Of a stretch of DNA of 57,365 nucleotides, positions 25,735-34,754 are shown one piece after another; positions within the stretch are counted from its first letter, which is position 1, and each line of letters opens with the position of its first letter. A program made the position numbers and the translations under genes. Source of the DNA: Gracilimonas sp964505215 (lineage in GTDB: Bacteria; Bacteroidota; Rhodothermia; Balneolales; Balneolaceae); assembly GCA_964505215.1 (NCBI GenBank), contig CAZDGU010000015.1, positions 1-57,365 of the forward strand, written 5' to 3'. Below the pieces are notes generated by a model. The model saw only the letters and a list, made by a program, of their open reading frames with translations, was not told the origin of the DNA and ran no database searches.

Positions 25735-25762
25735 TTCCGAATTCTGAATCCTGAATTCCTTA
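25721..25762. repeat. class B repeat closing the duplicated copy
   Basis: Words ATTCTGAGTCCTGAGTTC, CGAATTCTGAATCCTGAATTC of the class B set lie at the end of the broken duplicate and about 40 bp before the downstream enoyl-CoA hydratase gene. Confidence 0.6.
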
Positions 25763-25801
25763 ACTTAAAAACATAATATTTTAACTAACCCTGAAGTATA
25801 A

Positions 25802-26566
25802 ATGTCAAACCAAAACGGCACCGTAACGCTCACTACAGAAAATAATATTGGAACCATTGAATTTTATCATCCCAAAGGAAATTCGCTGCCGGGAGCTCTT
25901 CTTCGGAAGCTGGCCGAAACAATTTCTCAAGCCGATACCAACGATGAAATTAAAGTAATTGTACTGAAAAGCCGTGGCGACGGAGCCTTTTGCGCCGGAG
26001 CGTCTTTTGATGAACTGCTGGCTATTGAAGATTATAAAACCGGGAAAAAATTCTTTATGGGTTTCGCTTTAGTGCTCAATGCCATGCGCACTTGTTCTAA
26101 GCTGATTATTGTTCGAGTTCATGGCAAAACCGTTGGTGGCGGAGTGGGCATTGCCGCAGCCGGAGACTACACCTTTGCCGAAACCAAAGCCTCAGTAAAG
26201 CTGAGCGAGCTGGCACTCGGAATTGGTCCTTTTGTAGTGGGCCCCGCTGTTGAACGTAAAATTGGGAAAAGTGCATTTTCCGCTCTGTCAATAGATGCTA
26301 CTACCTGGTACGATGCCGAATGGGCACAACAAAAAGGCTTATTTAACAAGGTATTTGATAACACTTTCGATATTGATCAGGCCATCAGAGACTTGGCAGC
26401 GCAATTAGCGAAAAGCAGTCCCGAAGCCATGCGCGATTTAAAAGCCGTACTTTGGAAAGGAACCGCAGATTGGGATATCTTGCTGGAACAACGTGCCGAA
26501 GTAAGCGGGCGGCTGGTATTGTCTGATTTCACCAAAGATTTCATCAAAAAATTCAAAACAAAATAA
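25802..26566 (+). CDS. enoyl-CoA hydratase/isomerase family protein
   Basis: 254-residue crotonase-fold protein, probably the pathway hydratase (PaaF role: 2,3-dehydroadipyl-CoA to 3-hydroxyadipyl-CoA), by position after paaZ. Seen: IEFYHPKGNSLPGALLRKL, the oxyanion-hole segment GDGAFCAGASFDELLAIED, RVHGKTVGGGVGIAAAGDYTFA and KLSELALGIGPFVVGPAVERKIG. The usual PE-xxLG-xxP motif is changed to SELALGIGPF, so the second acidic residue is retained while the following loop differs from ordinary FadB-type hydratases. A symbol is withheld because of that difference. Confidence 0.8.
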   Translation: MSNQNGTVTLTTENNIGTIEFYHPKGNSLPGALLRKLAETISQADTNDEIKVIVLKSRGDGAFCAGASFDELLAIEDYKTGKKFFMGFALVLNAMRTCSKLIIVRVHGKTVGGGVGIAAAGDYTFAETKASVKLSELALGIGPFVVGPAVERKIGKSAFSALSIDATTWYDAEWAQQKGLFNKVFDNTFDIDQAIRDLAAQLAKSSPEAMRDLKAVLWKGTADWDILLEQRAEVSGRLVLSDFTKDFIKKFKTK

Positions 26567-26632
26567 CTGCATGCCGCTACAAAAGTCGTCAGTAAATTTG
26601 TATCATCGGCTAAACTAAACAAGTCTTTTCTT

Positions 26633-29600
26633 ATGCGATTACTAATTACTCTTTTTGCCCTTATTTTCACTTTCTCAACCGGCTATAGCCAAGATTCCTG
26701 GGACGTAAGTCACCCCGATTTGGGAGATACTACCCGCGTTTCCTTCACCACCGATGAGGGAACCTGGATGAACCTGGATGTGAGTCCGGATGGAAAAAAC
26801 ATAGTATTCGATTTGCTGGGTGATATTTACACCATGCCCATTACCGGCGGCAAAGCTCAGCTTTTGCGGGGCGGACACGCTTACGAAATTCAGCCCCGAT
26901 TCAGCCCCGACGGCTCCCAAATTCTATTTACCAGCGATGCCGGCGGTGCCGATAATATTTGGGTGATGGACTCAAATGGCGAAAATGCCCGCCAAATCAC
27001 CAAAGAAAATTTCCGACTGCTAAACAACGCCGTCTGGACTCCGGATGGAGAGTACATCATCGCTAAAAAACATTTTTCTTCCACCCGCTCGCTGGGGGCC
27101 GGCGAAATCTGGATGTATCATAAATCAGGAGGTTCGGGCATACAGCTGGTTAAAAAAGCCAACGAGCAGCAGGATATTGGCGAGCCTTGGGTTTCTCCCG
27201 ATGGGCGTTTTGTGTACTACAGCCAGGATGTTTATCCCGGCGGATTTTTCCAGTATAACAAAGATCCCAACAGCCAGATTTATGTAATTAAGCGCTACGA
27301 TCGCGAAGAAGGCAAAATCAAAACCGTAACCGGCGGAAATGGTGGAGCCGTTCGTTCTCAAATTTCTCCGGATGGCAAAACGCTCGCTTTTGTACGAAGA
27401 GTGAGAACCAAAACCGTACTGTTTTTACGAAACTTAGAAACCGGAAGAGAATGGCCGGTGTACCAAAATTTATCGAAAGACCAGCAGGAAGCGTGGGCTA
27501 TTTTTGGCGTTTATCCTAACTTTAACTGGCTGCCTGATAATCGCCATATTGTGGTTTGGGCGAATGGAAAAATCAACAAAATTGACACGGAATCCCGTAC
27601 CGCTTCCATCATTCCATTTGAGGTGGAATCTGCGCATACTATTTATGAAGCCGCTCGATTCAAACAAGATATAGCACCGGATGAATTTAGAGTGAAGGCC
27701 GTTCGGAATTTAGCCACTTCGCCCGATGGACGCACGCTGGTGTGGAGCGCTGCCGGCTATCTCTGGAAGAAATTACTGCCCGACGGAACGCCCACGCGCC
27801 TGACGAACGGCTCAGATTTAGAGTTCGACCCGTCCTTTTCTCCCGATGGAAAAACCGTCACTTTTGTAACCTGGAATGATGTGGACATGGGAGCCATTAA
27901 AACCGCAGCTGTAACCGCCGGTTCTTCCGCTTCCACTCCAAAGAAAATCACCTCAAAAAAAGGCATTTATCGGGAGCCGAGATTTTCACCTAACGGAAAA
28001 ACCATTGTTTTCCGTAAAGAAAGAGGTAACGGTCAGCAAGGATATGTTCACACCTTAAATCCCGGCATTTATACCATTCCGGCCGGTGGTGGAAAAGAGG
28101 TTCAGGTTACTGATGAAGGCGCTATGCCTCGGTTCAGCCCAAACGGAGACCGTATTTATTATCAAAACGGCGGTTACATTTTTGGAGCTATCAACAAATC
28201 TTACAAAAGTGTAGATTTGCGGGGTGAAGACCAGCAAACACACTTTACTTCCAATTACGGGCATGAATTTGTTCCCAGCCCAGATGGAAAATGGATGGCT
28301 TTTTCCAACCTTCATAAGGTTTATCTGGCGCCTATTCCTAAAACAGGAAAAACCATTGAGCTGAATCCAAATACCAAATCTATTCCTGTGAAACAGGTTT
28401 CTTCGGAAGCCGGTTATCACATGCACTGGTCGGCCGATAGCGATAAAATTCACTGGACGCTTGGCGAGGAATATTTCACCGTAGATCTCGAAGACACTTT
28501 TGGATTTGTAGAAGGCGCACCCGACTCGCTTCCTGAACCTCCCACAAGTGGACGAAAGCTAGAATTAAACCTAAAAACTTACGTTCCTGAAGGTTCTATT
28601 GCATTCACCAACGCACGTATCATCACCATGAAAGGCGATGAAGTGATTGAAAACGGAACTATTTTAGTAGAAGGAAATCGCATTAAAGCCGTGGGAACAG
28701 ATGTTGAAATTCCCACCGGAGCCAAGCAAATTGATGCCTCCGGCAAAACCATTATGCCGGGAATGGTAGATGTGCACGCTCATATCGGTAATTTCCGTTT
28801 GGGAGTAAGTCCGCAGCAGCAGTGGGAGTATTATGCAAATCTGGCCTATGGCGTAACTACCGTACATGATCCTTCTTCTAATTCTGAAATGATTTTCTCG
28901 AATGCTGAAGCCATCAAGGCCGGTAATATGGTGGGACCTCGCGTATTTTCTACCGGGGTGATTATTTACGGAGCCGATGGCTCTATCAAAGCTGAAATCA
29001 ATAATTATGACGATGCTCTTTTTGCGCTGAAGCGAACGAAAGCCTGGGGCGCTTTTTCTGTCAAAAGTTATAATCAGCCGCGCCGTGAGCAGCGCCAGCA
29101 GGTGATGAAAGCAGCCAAAGAACTGGAAATGCTGGTGGTTCCGGAAGGCGGCTCAACCTTCACCCATAACATGAGCATGATTTTAGACGGACACACCGGT
29201 ATTGAGCATAATGTGCCGGTAGCTCCACTTTATAATGATGTGGTAAATCTGTGGGCGGCCAGCGAAACCGGCTACACGCCTACGCACGTTGTGAATTATG
29301 CCAGCATGAGCGGCGAGTACTACTGGTATCAAAAAACGAACGTTTGGGAGAATGAAAAGCTGCTTACTTTCACTCCGCGCAGCGTAATTGATCCGCGCTC
29401 TCGTCACCGCACTATGATTCCGGATGAGGAATACGAAAACGGACATATTTTAACGGCTAAATCTGATAAAAAGCTGAGCGATGCCGGAGTGAAGGTGAAC
29501 CTTGGTGCTCACGGTCAGCTTCAGGGATTAGGCGCACACTGGGAGCTTTGGATGCTTCAACAGGGTGGAATCAGCAATCATCAGGCACTGCGTTCTGCTA

Positions 29601-29905
29601 CTTTAAACGGAGCGCATTATCTGGGCATGGATCACGAAATCGGCTCGCTGGAAGCAGGCAAACTTGCCGACTTAATTGTACTGGATAAAAATCCGTTAGA
29701 GAATGTTCGGAATACCAACTCGGTGCATTATACCATGGTAAACGGCCGCTTGTTTGATGCCTCTACCATGAATGAAGTTGGAAATCAGCCTAAAGAACGA
29801 CTGCCATTTTGGTGGGAGCGAAACGGCTATGGCGAGGAATTTGACTGGCACGCTATTACCATCTCGCCTGCCGGTTTAGAATGCTCTTGTTTTTCTGCGC
29901 ACTAA
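26633..29905 (+). CDS. secreted beta-propeller / amidohydrolase fusion protein
   Basis: 1090 residues. A Sec signal (MRLLITLFALIFTFSTGYSQ) is followed by a TolB/Tricorn-type propeller of PD40 repeats, recognisable by recurring SPDG: VSPDGKNIVFDLLG, FSPDGSQILFTSD, VSPDGRFVYYS, ISPDGKTLAFV, FSPDGKTVTFV, FSPNGKTIVF. From about 660 on comes an amidohydrolase domain: FTNARIITMKGDEVIENG, GKTIMPGMVDVHAHIGNFR (HxH metal motif), TGIEHNVPV and LEAGKLADLIVLDKNPLENV. Similar two-domain proteins are common in this group; substrates are unknown, probably peptides or cyclic amides in the periplasm. It is monocistronic, followed by a repeat-rich gap. Confidence 0.87.
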   Translation: MRLLITLFALIFTFSTGYSQDSWDVSHPDLGDTTRVSFTTDEGTWMNLDVSPDGKNIVFDLLGDIYTMPITGGKAQLLRGGHAYEIQPRFSPDGSQILFTSDAGGADNIWVMDSNGENARQITKENFRLLNNAVWTPDGEYIIAKKHFSSTRSLGAGEIWMYHKSGGSGIQLVKKANEQQDIGEPWVSPDGRFVYYSQDVYPGGFFQYNKDPNSQIYVIKRYDREEGKIKTVTGGNGGAVRSQISPDGKTLAFVRRVRTKTVLFLRNLETGREWPVYQNLSKDQQEAWAIFGVYPNFNWLPDNRHIVVWANGKINKIDTESRTASIIPFEVESAHTIYEAARFKQDIAPDEFRVKAVRNLATSPDGRTLVWSAAGYLWKKLLPDGTPTRLTNGSDLEFDPSFSPDGKTVTFVTWNDVDMGAIKTAAVTAGSSASTPKKITSKKGIYREPRFSPNGKTIVFRKERGNGQQGYVHTLNPGIYTIPAGGGKEVQVTDEGAMPRFSPNGDRIYYQNGGYIFGAINKSYKSVDLRGEDQQTHFTSNYGHEFVPSPDGKWMAFSNLHKVYLAPIPKTGKTIELNPNTKSIPVKQVSSEAGYHMHWSADSDKIHWTLGEEYFTVDLEDTFGFVEGAPDSLPEPPTSGRKLELNLKTYVPEGSIAFTNARIITMKGDEVIENGTILVEGNRIKAVGTDVEIPTGAKQIDASGKTIMPGMVDVHAHIGNFRLGVSPQQQWEYYANLAYGVTTVHDPSSNSEMIFSNAEAIKAGNMVGPRVFSTGVIIYGADGSIKAEINNYDDALFALKRTKAWGAFSVKSYNQPRREQRQQVMKAAKELEMLVVPEGGSTFTHNMSMILDGHTGIEHNVPVAPLYNDVVNLWAASETGYTPTHVVNYASMSGEYYWYQKTNVWENEKLLTFTPRSVIDPRSRHRTMIPDEEYENGHILTAKSDKKLSDAGVKVNLGAHGQLQGLGAHWELWMLQQGGISNHQALRSATLNGAHYLGMDHEIGSLEAGKLADLIVLDKNPLENVRNTNSVHYTMVNGRLFDASTMNEVGNQPKERLPFWWERNGYGEEFDWHAITISPAGLECSCFSAH

Positions 29906-30104
29906 GCAGATTTTTTAAGTTTAAGAATGGGGTGATACAGGTAGTTTTTTTATTCTCTGTATTGCCCTTTTTTATTTCGAGTGAAGTTTTGCAATCCCGA
30001 GAAACAGCAGAGCAAACGTAGCCGAGCTCAGAGCGAAGCGTCACCCACGTAGTGAAATTTATGGAACTTGCACAGGGTTGAATGTGGAATTAAGCCCCCA
30101 TAGA

Positions 30105-30252
30105 TTTCTCCACTTCGCTCACTCCGGTCGAAATGAAAAGTTTCTGGGTTTGATTTTGGTTGACTAATCTTAACTACCTCTTGTTTTGTCATCTTGAGCG
30201 GAGCTTTGCGTGTGCATACGAATAAGCGAAGCCGAAAGATCGGTGGAGATTT
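30105..30252. repeat. class E intergenic repeat pair (CTTCGCTC / GAGCGAAG type)
   Basis: TTTCTCCACTTCGCTCAC with GGTCGAAATGAAAAG (30105-30140) and, inverted, GTCATCTTGAGCGGAGC with GCGAAGCCGAAAGATCGG and TGGAGATTT (30187-30252) are two facing copies of a repeat I recognise as common between genes in Bacteroidota-type genomes. A related GAGCGAAGCGTCAC lies at about 30031. With these, the 409-bp gap between the amidohydrolase and the kinase gene holds no gene that I can see. Confidence 0.6.
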
Positions 30253-30314
30253 TGAAGAGAAATTATTTTCTTAGTCCCTATAAATTTAACGTGTCCCTTT
30301 TTTTATAAACTTCA

Positions 30315-31676
30315 TTAAAACCGCATGGTAAAGACGGAACCTTTGCCGGTTTTGGAATGCAGTACTAAACTGCCTCCATGCAGTCGCATAATTTGGCGCG
30401 ATAAGCTTAGCCCAATTCCCGAGCCTTTGGTTTGCCCGTTTTTCCCTATGGTGTAAAAAGGAATGAATATCTTTTCTTTCATTGCAGCTTTCACACCGAC
30501 ACCGTTATCCTGAACTTGTATAATTACTTTTCCGGATTCTTCTATCCCTCCCTTTAACCGGATTTCCCCACCCTCCTGACCCAAAAGTGCACGAATAGCA
30601 TTTTTCACCAGATTAATTAAAATCTGCTCTACTAAATGAGGATCGGCCGAAAGTTCCAGGCTTTCCGGCTCGGTTTCTACTAAAATTTCTATACCTGCTT
30701 TAGCGGCTTCGGTTTTCATCAGGCCGGCGGTTCGGTCCAGTGCTTCTTTCACTCTAAACAGCTCGTACTTTGGCTCGGGAATTTGGGTGAAATCACGATA
30801 GGAATTCACAAAGCGCATCAGTCCCCGGCTTCTATTACTGATGGTATTTAACGCATCAGACACATCTTCTACAGTTTCTAAATTCAGTTCTACCACCTCT
30901 GATTTGTGCACCGAGTTTTTTTCAAGCAGCATTTTCACTGTTTCCGAAAGGGAAGAAATCGGGGTGATGGAATTCATGATTTCATGAGCCAGTACCTGCG
31001 TTAAATTCTGCCAGGCTTCCATTTCTTTCTCTTCCAATTCGGTGTGAATATTTTGAAAAGAAATCAGTTTGTACATTTCGCTTCTCATCCGGAATTCGGC
31101 AGCACCGGTGGCCAGCTGAAGCGTTTCATTTTGGATAGTTACCCGAACCAGACTTCGGCTACCTCCTTTCAGTTTTTTAACCGCTTCATACAGCGGCTCC
31201 GAAACAACCTGCAGTGCTTCCACTTTGCGGAGAGTAGCCACTTTAAACAAGCGCTTGGCAGCCGCATTCAGCAATACAATTTCGCCCTTTCCATTTATAC
31301 ACATCAACCCGATACCGATATGCTGTACCACGGTTTCCAGATAGCGAATGCTTTCCTCTTTTTTGCTTCGCTCTTCTTTAAATTTATCAATTACATGGCT
31401 GAAAGCTGCATTCAGTTCTTCAAAATTACTGCCTGAATTTTGGCCTCGAAAAGCGCCGGTGAAATCCGAATAGCGAATGGCTTCTAAAAACCGGGTTAGC
31501 AATATATTGGTCCGCTCTACATACTTGATGAGCGCAACTGTTTGCGCAATTACTGCAACCGATAGAATTCCCAAACTTACATAGTACGAGGTTTGCAAGG
31601 CCGAATAGATCAATCCAAAAATAGAAGCTGCTAAAAACAGCACGCGCACTATAATCCCTATTCGAAAATTCTTCAT
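30315..31676 (-). CDS. NtrY-like membrane sensor histidine kinase
   Basis: 453 residues. Two N-terminal membrane helices (about 5-26 and 33-51) with almost no periplasmic loop suggest sensing in or near the membrane. A HAMP-like stretch, a PAS domain (about 110-210) and the kinase core follow. The H-box is VLAHEIMNSITPISSL with phospho-acceptor His231, the N-box NLVKNAIRALL (355-365), G1 DNGVG (390-394) and G2 GSGIGLSLS (418-426). All catalytic boxes are intact. It is downstream of, and presumably co-transcribed with, the NtrC-type regulator, its likely partner. Confidence 0.9.
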   Translation of the reverse strand: MKNFRIGIIVRVLFLAASIFGLIYSALQTSYYVSLGILSVAVIAQTVALIKYVERTNILLTRFLEAIRYSDFTGAFRGQNSGSNFEELNAAFSHVIDKFKEERSKKEESIRYLETVVQHIGIGLMCINGKGEIVLLNAAAKRLFKVATLRKVEALQVVSEPLYEAVKKLKGGSRSLVRVTIQNETLQLATGAAEFRMRSEMYKLISFQNIHTELEEKEMEAWQNLTQVLAHEIMNSITPISSLSETVKMLLEKNSVHKSEVVELNLETVEDVSDALNTISNRSRGLMRFVNSYRDFTQIPEPKYELFRVKEALDRTAGLMKTEAAKAGIEILVETEPESLELSADPHLVEQILINLVKNAIRALLGQEGGEIRLKGGIEESGKVIIQVQDNGVGVKAAMKEKIFIPFYTIGKNGQTKGSGIGLSLSRQIMRLHGGSLVLHSKTGKGSVFTMRF

Positions 31677-31759
31677 TATTACTATTGGTTATCAGTTGGG
31701 GTGATGGAATAATTTATTAATCAGATTTCAGTTCATAATCGCTGCTTAATATTTTAAAT

Positions 31760-33133
31760 TTATAGCCCGTATTTTTCCAGTCGGCGATATAAAGAAGCTC
31801 GTGTTAAACCAAGATCCTCAGCGGCGTGAGATATATTATCGCCGTGTTTATCCATCGCCTTGCGGATTACCGTTTTTTCCACTTCCTCTAAATTCAACCC
31901 GCTAAGCGGCAGCTGCGCCTCATTTCCTGAAATGGAAGTCAGCAGAAAATCTCCTTTCTGAAGCTCGTTTTCATCCGTCATAATCACCGCTCGCTCCACG
32001 GCATGCTCCAGCTCACGAATATTTCCCGGCCAGTGATATGCCTCCAAATACTGCACCGCCTGCTTGGTAATGCCATTAATCTCCTTTCTGTATTTGGTGC
32101 GATACTGCTTCAAAAAATGCTCGGCCAGCAGTGGAATATCTTCGGCCCGCTCGCGCAATGGCGGCAGCTTAATTTCTATGGTGTTGATGCGATACAGCAA
32201 ATCTTGCCGAAAAGTCTGATTCTTCACTAAATCCGGTAACGACTCATTAGTAGCAGAAATCAGACGAATATCAATTTTTATGGTTTTGTTTGAACCAATT
32301 CTCTGAATTTCATGCGATTGTAAGGCAGACAGTAATTTGGGCTGAAGTTGAATGGGCAAGTTTCCAATTTCATCTAAAAATAAGGTGCCGCCGTGTGCAA
32401 TCTGAAAGCGACCGGCACGCGATTCTTTGGCATCCGTAAATGCTCCTTTTTCGTGCCCAAATAATTCACTTTCAAATAAGCTTTCGGGCAGCGCTCCCAT
32501 ATCTACGGTAATAAATGCCTGCTCGCTTCGGTTAGACCGGCGGTGCAGCGCGCGGGCAACCAGCTCTTTTCCGGTTCCATTTTCTCCGGTTACCAGCACG
32601 TTGGCATCGGTTCGCGCCACCTTTTCGATGGTTTGAAATACCTGCTCCATAGCCCGGCTTTTACCAATAATATTTTGATACGGCTGCTCCATATCAGCCT
32701 TTAGCACCGCATTTTGTGAGCGCAGGCGCTGCGAATCTCGCTTTGATTGACTCAGGTTTATGGCAGAGGTTACCGTGGCCAGCAGTTTTTCATTTTGCCA
32801 CGGCTTCAGCACAAAATCGGAGGCTCCCGCCTTCACGGCTTTCACGGCCTTTTCTACATCTCCATAGGCGGTAATCAGCACAACGGCCATGGCCGCATCC
32901 AGTTCCTGAATTTTTTCAAGCCAGTAAAAACCCTCTTTTCCGCTGCTTACATCTTCGTTAAAATTCATATCCAGCAGCACCGCATCGTAGTCGTATTCCT
33001 TAAGAAGCGTGGGTATCAGCTTGGGATTGGTTTCTACATCTACCTGTTTTATATGCTGTTTTAAATAAAGTCGGGCAGCGTTTAGCACGTCTCTGTCGTC
33101 ATCAACTACTAAAATTCGGCCGGGTAGAATCAT
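31760..33133 (-). CDS. sigma-54-dependent NtrC-family response regulator
   Basis: 457 residues in three domains. The receiver has acidic residues 11-12, phospho-acceptor Asp55 in AVLLDMNF and Lys110. The AAA+ domain has Walker A GENGTGKE (183-190), GAFTDA (230-235) in place of the usual GAFTGA, and Walker B LFLDEI (251-256). A Fis-type helix-turn-helix (NISHAAEDLGLTRASLYRRLEK) lies at the C terminus. It should remodel sigma-54 RNA polymerase when phosphorylated by the kinase encoded next. The GAFTDA form still carries the sigma-54 loop. Paired palindromes and sigma-54 promoters upstream of itself, the adaptor gene and the first permease gene are its probable targets. Confidence 0.93.
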   Translation of the reverse strand: MILPGRILVVDDDRDVLNAARLYLKQHIKQVDVETNPKLIPTLLKEYDYDAVLLDMNFNEDVSSGKEGFYWLEKIQELDAAMAVVLITAYGDVEKAVKAVKAGASDFVLKPWQNEKLLATVTSAINLSQSKRDSQRLRSQNAVLKADMEQPYQNIIGKSRAMEQVFQTIEKVARTDANVLVTGENGTGKELVARALHRRSNRSEQAFITVDMGALPESLFESELFGHEKGAFTDAKESRAGRFQIAHGGTLFLDEIGNLPIQLQPKLLSALQSHEIQRIGSNKTIKIDIRLISATNESLPDLVKNQTFRQDLLYRINTIEIKLPPLRERAEDIPLLAEHFLKQYRTKYRKEINGITKQAVQYLEAYHWPGNIRELEHAVERAVIMTDENELQKGDFLLTSISGNEAQLPLSGLNLEEVEKTVIRKAMDKHGDNISHAAEDLGLTRASLYRRLEKYGL

Positions 33134-33170
33134 GATTTAAAAATAAAGTGACTTTTGAATGGTTGAATTC

Positions 33171-33186
33171 GCAAATTTTATACCAA
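33171..33186 (-). promoter_or_regulatory. sigma-54 promoter candidate for the regulator-kinase operon
   Basis: The minus strand reads TTGGTATAAAATTTGC: GG at 33184-33183, exactly ten bases, then GC, with the TTGC form of the -12 element. The start of transcription would be about 25 bp before the regulator ATG. The two palindromes lie 63.5 and 84.5 bp upstream of its GG, mirroring the opposite promoter. The -24 part is TTGGTA rather than TTGGCA. Confidence 0.55.
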
Positions 33187-33239
33187 GTGTAACAAATGTG
33201 CTTCGAGATACTCTTTATATAAAATACAACGGCTTGAAC

Positions 33240-33276
33240 TGTCCGATATCGGACAATGGGTGTTGGAATGTGAACA
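33240..33276. promoter_or_regulatory. paired activator sites shared by divergent sigma-54 promoters
   Basis: Site 1 is the perfect 16-bp palindrome TGTCCGATATCGGACA (33240-33255). Site 2 is TGTTGGAATGTGAACA (33261-33276), an imperfect copy of the same TGTYCG-N4-CGRACA plan. Centres are 21 bp apart, two helical turns, placing both on one face of the DNA. The same pair with the same spacing occurs at 36238-36274. They are likely binding sites of the NtrC-type regulator encoded at 31760-33133. Confidence 0.75.
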
Positions 33277-33328
33277 TTAATTGGGAAAGAATCACCTTTC
33301 ATTTGCTTTTAAATTAGCTTGGCTTAGT

Positions 33329-33344
33329 TTGGCATACATCTTGA
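33329..33344 (+). promoter_or_regulatory. sigma-54 promoter candidate for the adaptor gene
   Basis: TTGGCATACATCTTGA: GG at 33331-33332, ten bases, then GA in place of the more usual GC. The same TTGGCA...TTGA form recurs at 36327-36342. Transcription would start near 33356, giving a leader of about 60 bases. The centre of palindrome 1 is 83.5 bp upstream of the first G. Confidence 0.7.
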
Positions 33345-33418
33345 TCTGATTAGGAGTGCGAGAGCATTTGTTTAAGTATAAAGTAACATCCGGAAAATTA
33401 TTTAAGGCTTTTTAGTAT

Positions 33419-34675
33419 ATGGGAATGGATCGAAAACTTGAAAAGAAAACGTGGACTCCAAAGCGCATACTTGCGGTAGCTGGTATTTTGGCTTTTGTGG
33501 TACTTTCTATTTACGCATTTGGGTTTATGGACATGCGTTCTACGCTGAATGTAGATCGGAATAAAATCACGATTTCTGAAGTTCGGGAAGATACCTTTCA
33601 GGAATTTATACAAGTTACAGGAGCCGTTCAGCCCATCCGAACTATTTATCTGGATGCCATTGAAGGCGGTGTGGTTCAGCAGGTTTTTCTGGAATCTGGA
33701 ACTCAGGTTGTACAGGGCGATACCATCCTCACCCTTACCAATTCCGGACTACAGCTTCGGGTTTTACAACAAACTTCCGGCCTGTACGACCAAATTAATA
33801 ACGTGCGTAATTCCCGCCTCAATCTGGAACAAAACACGTTGCGATTGCAGGAGCAGCTTGCCAATGCACAGTCGCAAAAAGAAATTTTAAGAGCGCAGTT
33901 TGAACGCCAGAAAAAGCTCATTGAACGGGATTTGATTTCGGAGCAGGAGTTTCAAACCACGAAAGAAAATTATGAGTACCAGAAAAAAAGGTATGAGCTG
34001 ACTTATGAATCGTTCAAAAAAGATTCGGTTCAAACCATCACCCAAACCCGGCAGCTGAATAACTCGGAAGAGCGCATGTTTCAAAATTTGGAAGCCGTTC
34101 AGCAAATTCTGGATAATCTTACCGTTACAGCTCCTATCTCGGGTCAGTTAAGTACTATTGAGCTGAATCAGGGGCAGTCCATTTCTTCGGGTGAGCGCAT
34201 TGGTCAAGTTGATATTTTGGATAGCTTTAAGGTCCGTGCTTCTATTGATGAATATCATCTTCCTCGGATTTCTCCGGGTTTAAGCGGTTCGTTTTCTTTT
34301 GATGGGAAAACGCATGAGCTGGAAATCACTAAAATTTATCCGGTAATTAAAGATGGGCAGTTCGAGGTTGATCTGGAGTTTGTAGGTGAAATGCCCCGAA
34401 ATTTACGGCGAGGACAAACTACACGTATCAGGCTGGAGCTGGGTGAATCGGCTCAGGAAGTGCAAATTCCGAGGGGCGGTTTTTATCAGACCACCGGCGG
34501 TAACTGGATTTTTGTAGTGAATGAAGAAGAAGGAAAAGCCTATAAACGAGACATTGTACTGGGCCGGCAGAATCCGGAGTTTTTTGAAGTTCAGTCAGGA
34601 CTGCAACCCGGCGAGAAAGTGATTACCTCCGGCTACAGTACCTTTGGAAGTAATGAGGTGTTGGTGTTGGAGTAG
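33419..34675 (+). CDS. MacA/HlyD-family periplasmic adaptor subunit
   Basis: 418 residues. A single N-terminal membrane helix (about 18-36, ILAVAGILAFVVLSIYAF) anchors a periplasmic adaptor. The first half of the lipoyl domain is EGGVVQQVFLESGTQVVQGDTIL. A long coiled-coil hairpin of about 130 residues (LRLQEQLANAQSQKEILRAQ, then FERQKKLIERDLISEQEFQ) follows, then the lipoyl return LTVTAPISGQLSTIELNQGQSI and beta-barrel/proximal domains. It should link the inner-membrane ABC permeases downstream to an outer-membrane channel. It heads the export cluster under a sigma-54 promoter divergent from its regulator. A class A element separates it from the ATPase gene. Confidence 0.88.
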   Translation: MGMDRKLEKKTWTPKRILAVAGILAFVVLSIYAFGFMDMRSTLNVDRNKITISEVREDTFQEFIQVTGAVQPIRTIYLDAIEGGVVQQVFLESGTQVVQGDTILTLTNSGLQLRVLQQTSGLYDQINNVRNSRLNLEQNTLRLQEQLANAQSQKEILRAQFERQKKLIERDLISEQEFQTTKENYEYQKKRYELTYESFKKDSVQTITQTRQLNNSEERMFQNLEAVQQILDNLTVTAPISGQLSTIELNQGQSISSGERIGQVDILDSFKVRASIDEYHLPRISPGLSGSFSFDGKTHELEITKIYPVIKDGQFEVDLEFVGEMPRNLRRGQTTRIRLELGESAQEVQIPRGGFYQTTGGNWIFVVNEEEGKAYKRDIVLGRQNPEFFEVQSGLQPGEKVITSGYSTFGSNEVLVLE

Positions 34676-34754
34676 CTGTTTTAGTGTTAGGGTGTTAACG
34701 TATTTGGGTGTTAGAGTTTTACAAATCAATCAATCAACAAAGTAATTTACTGTT

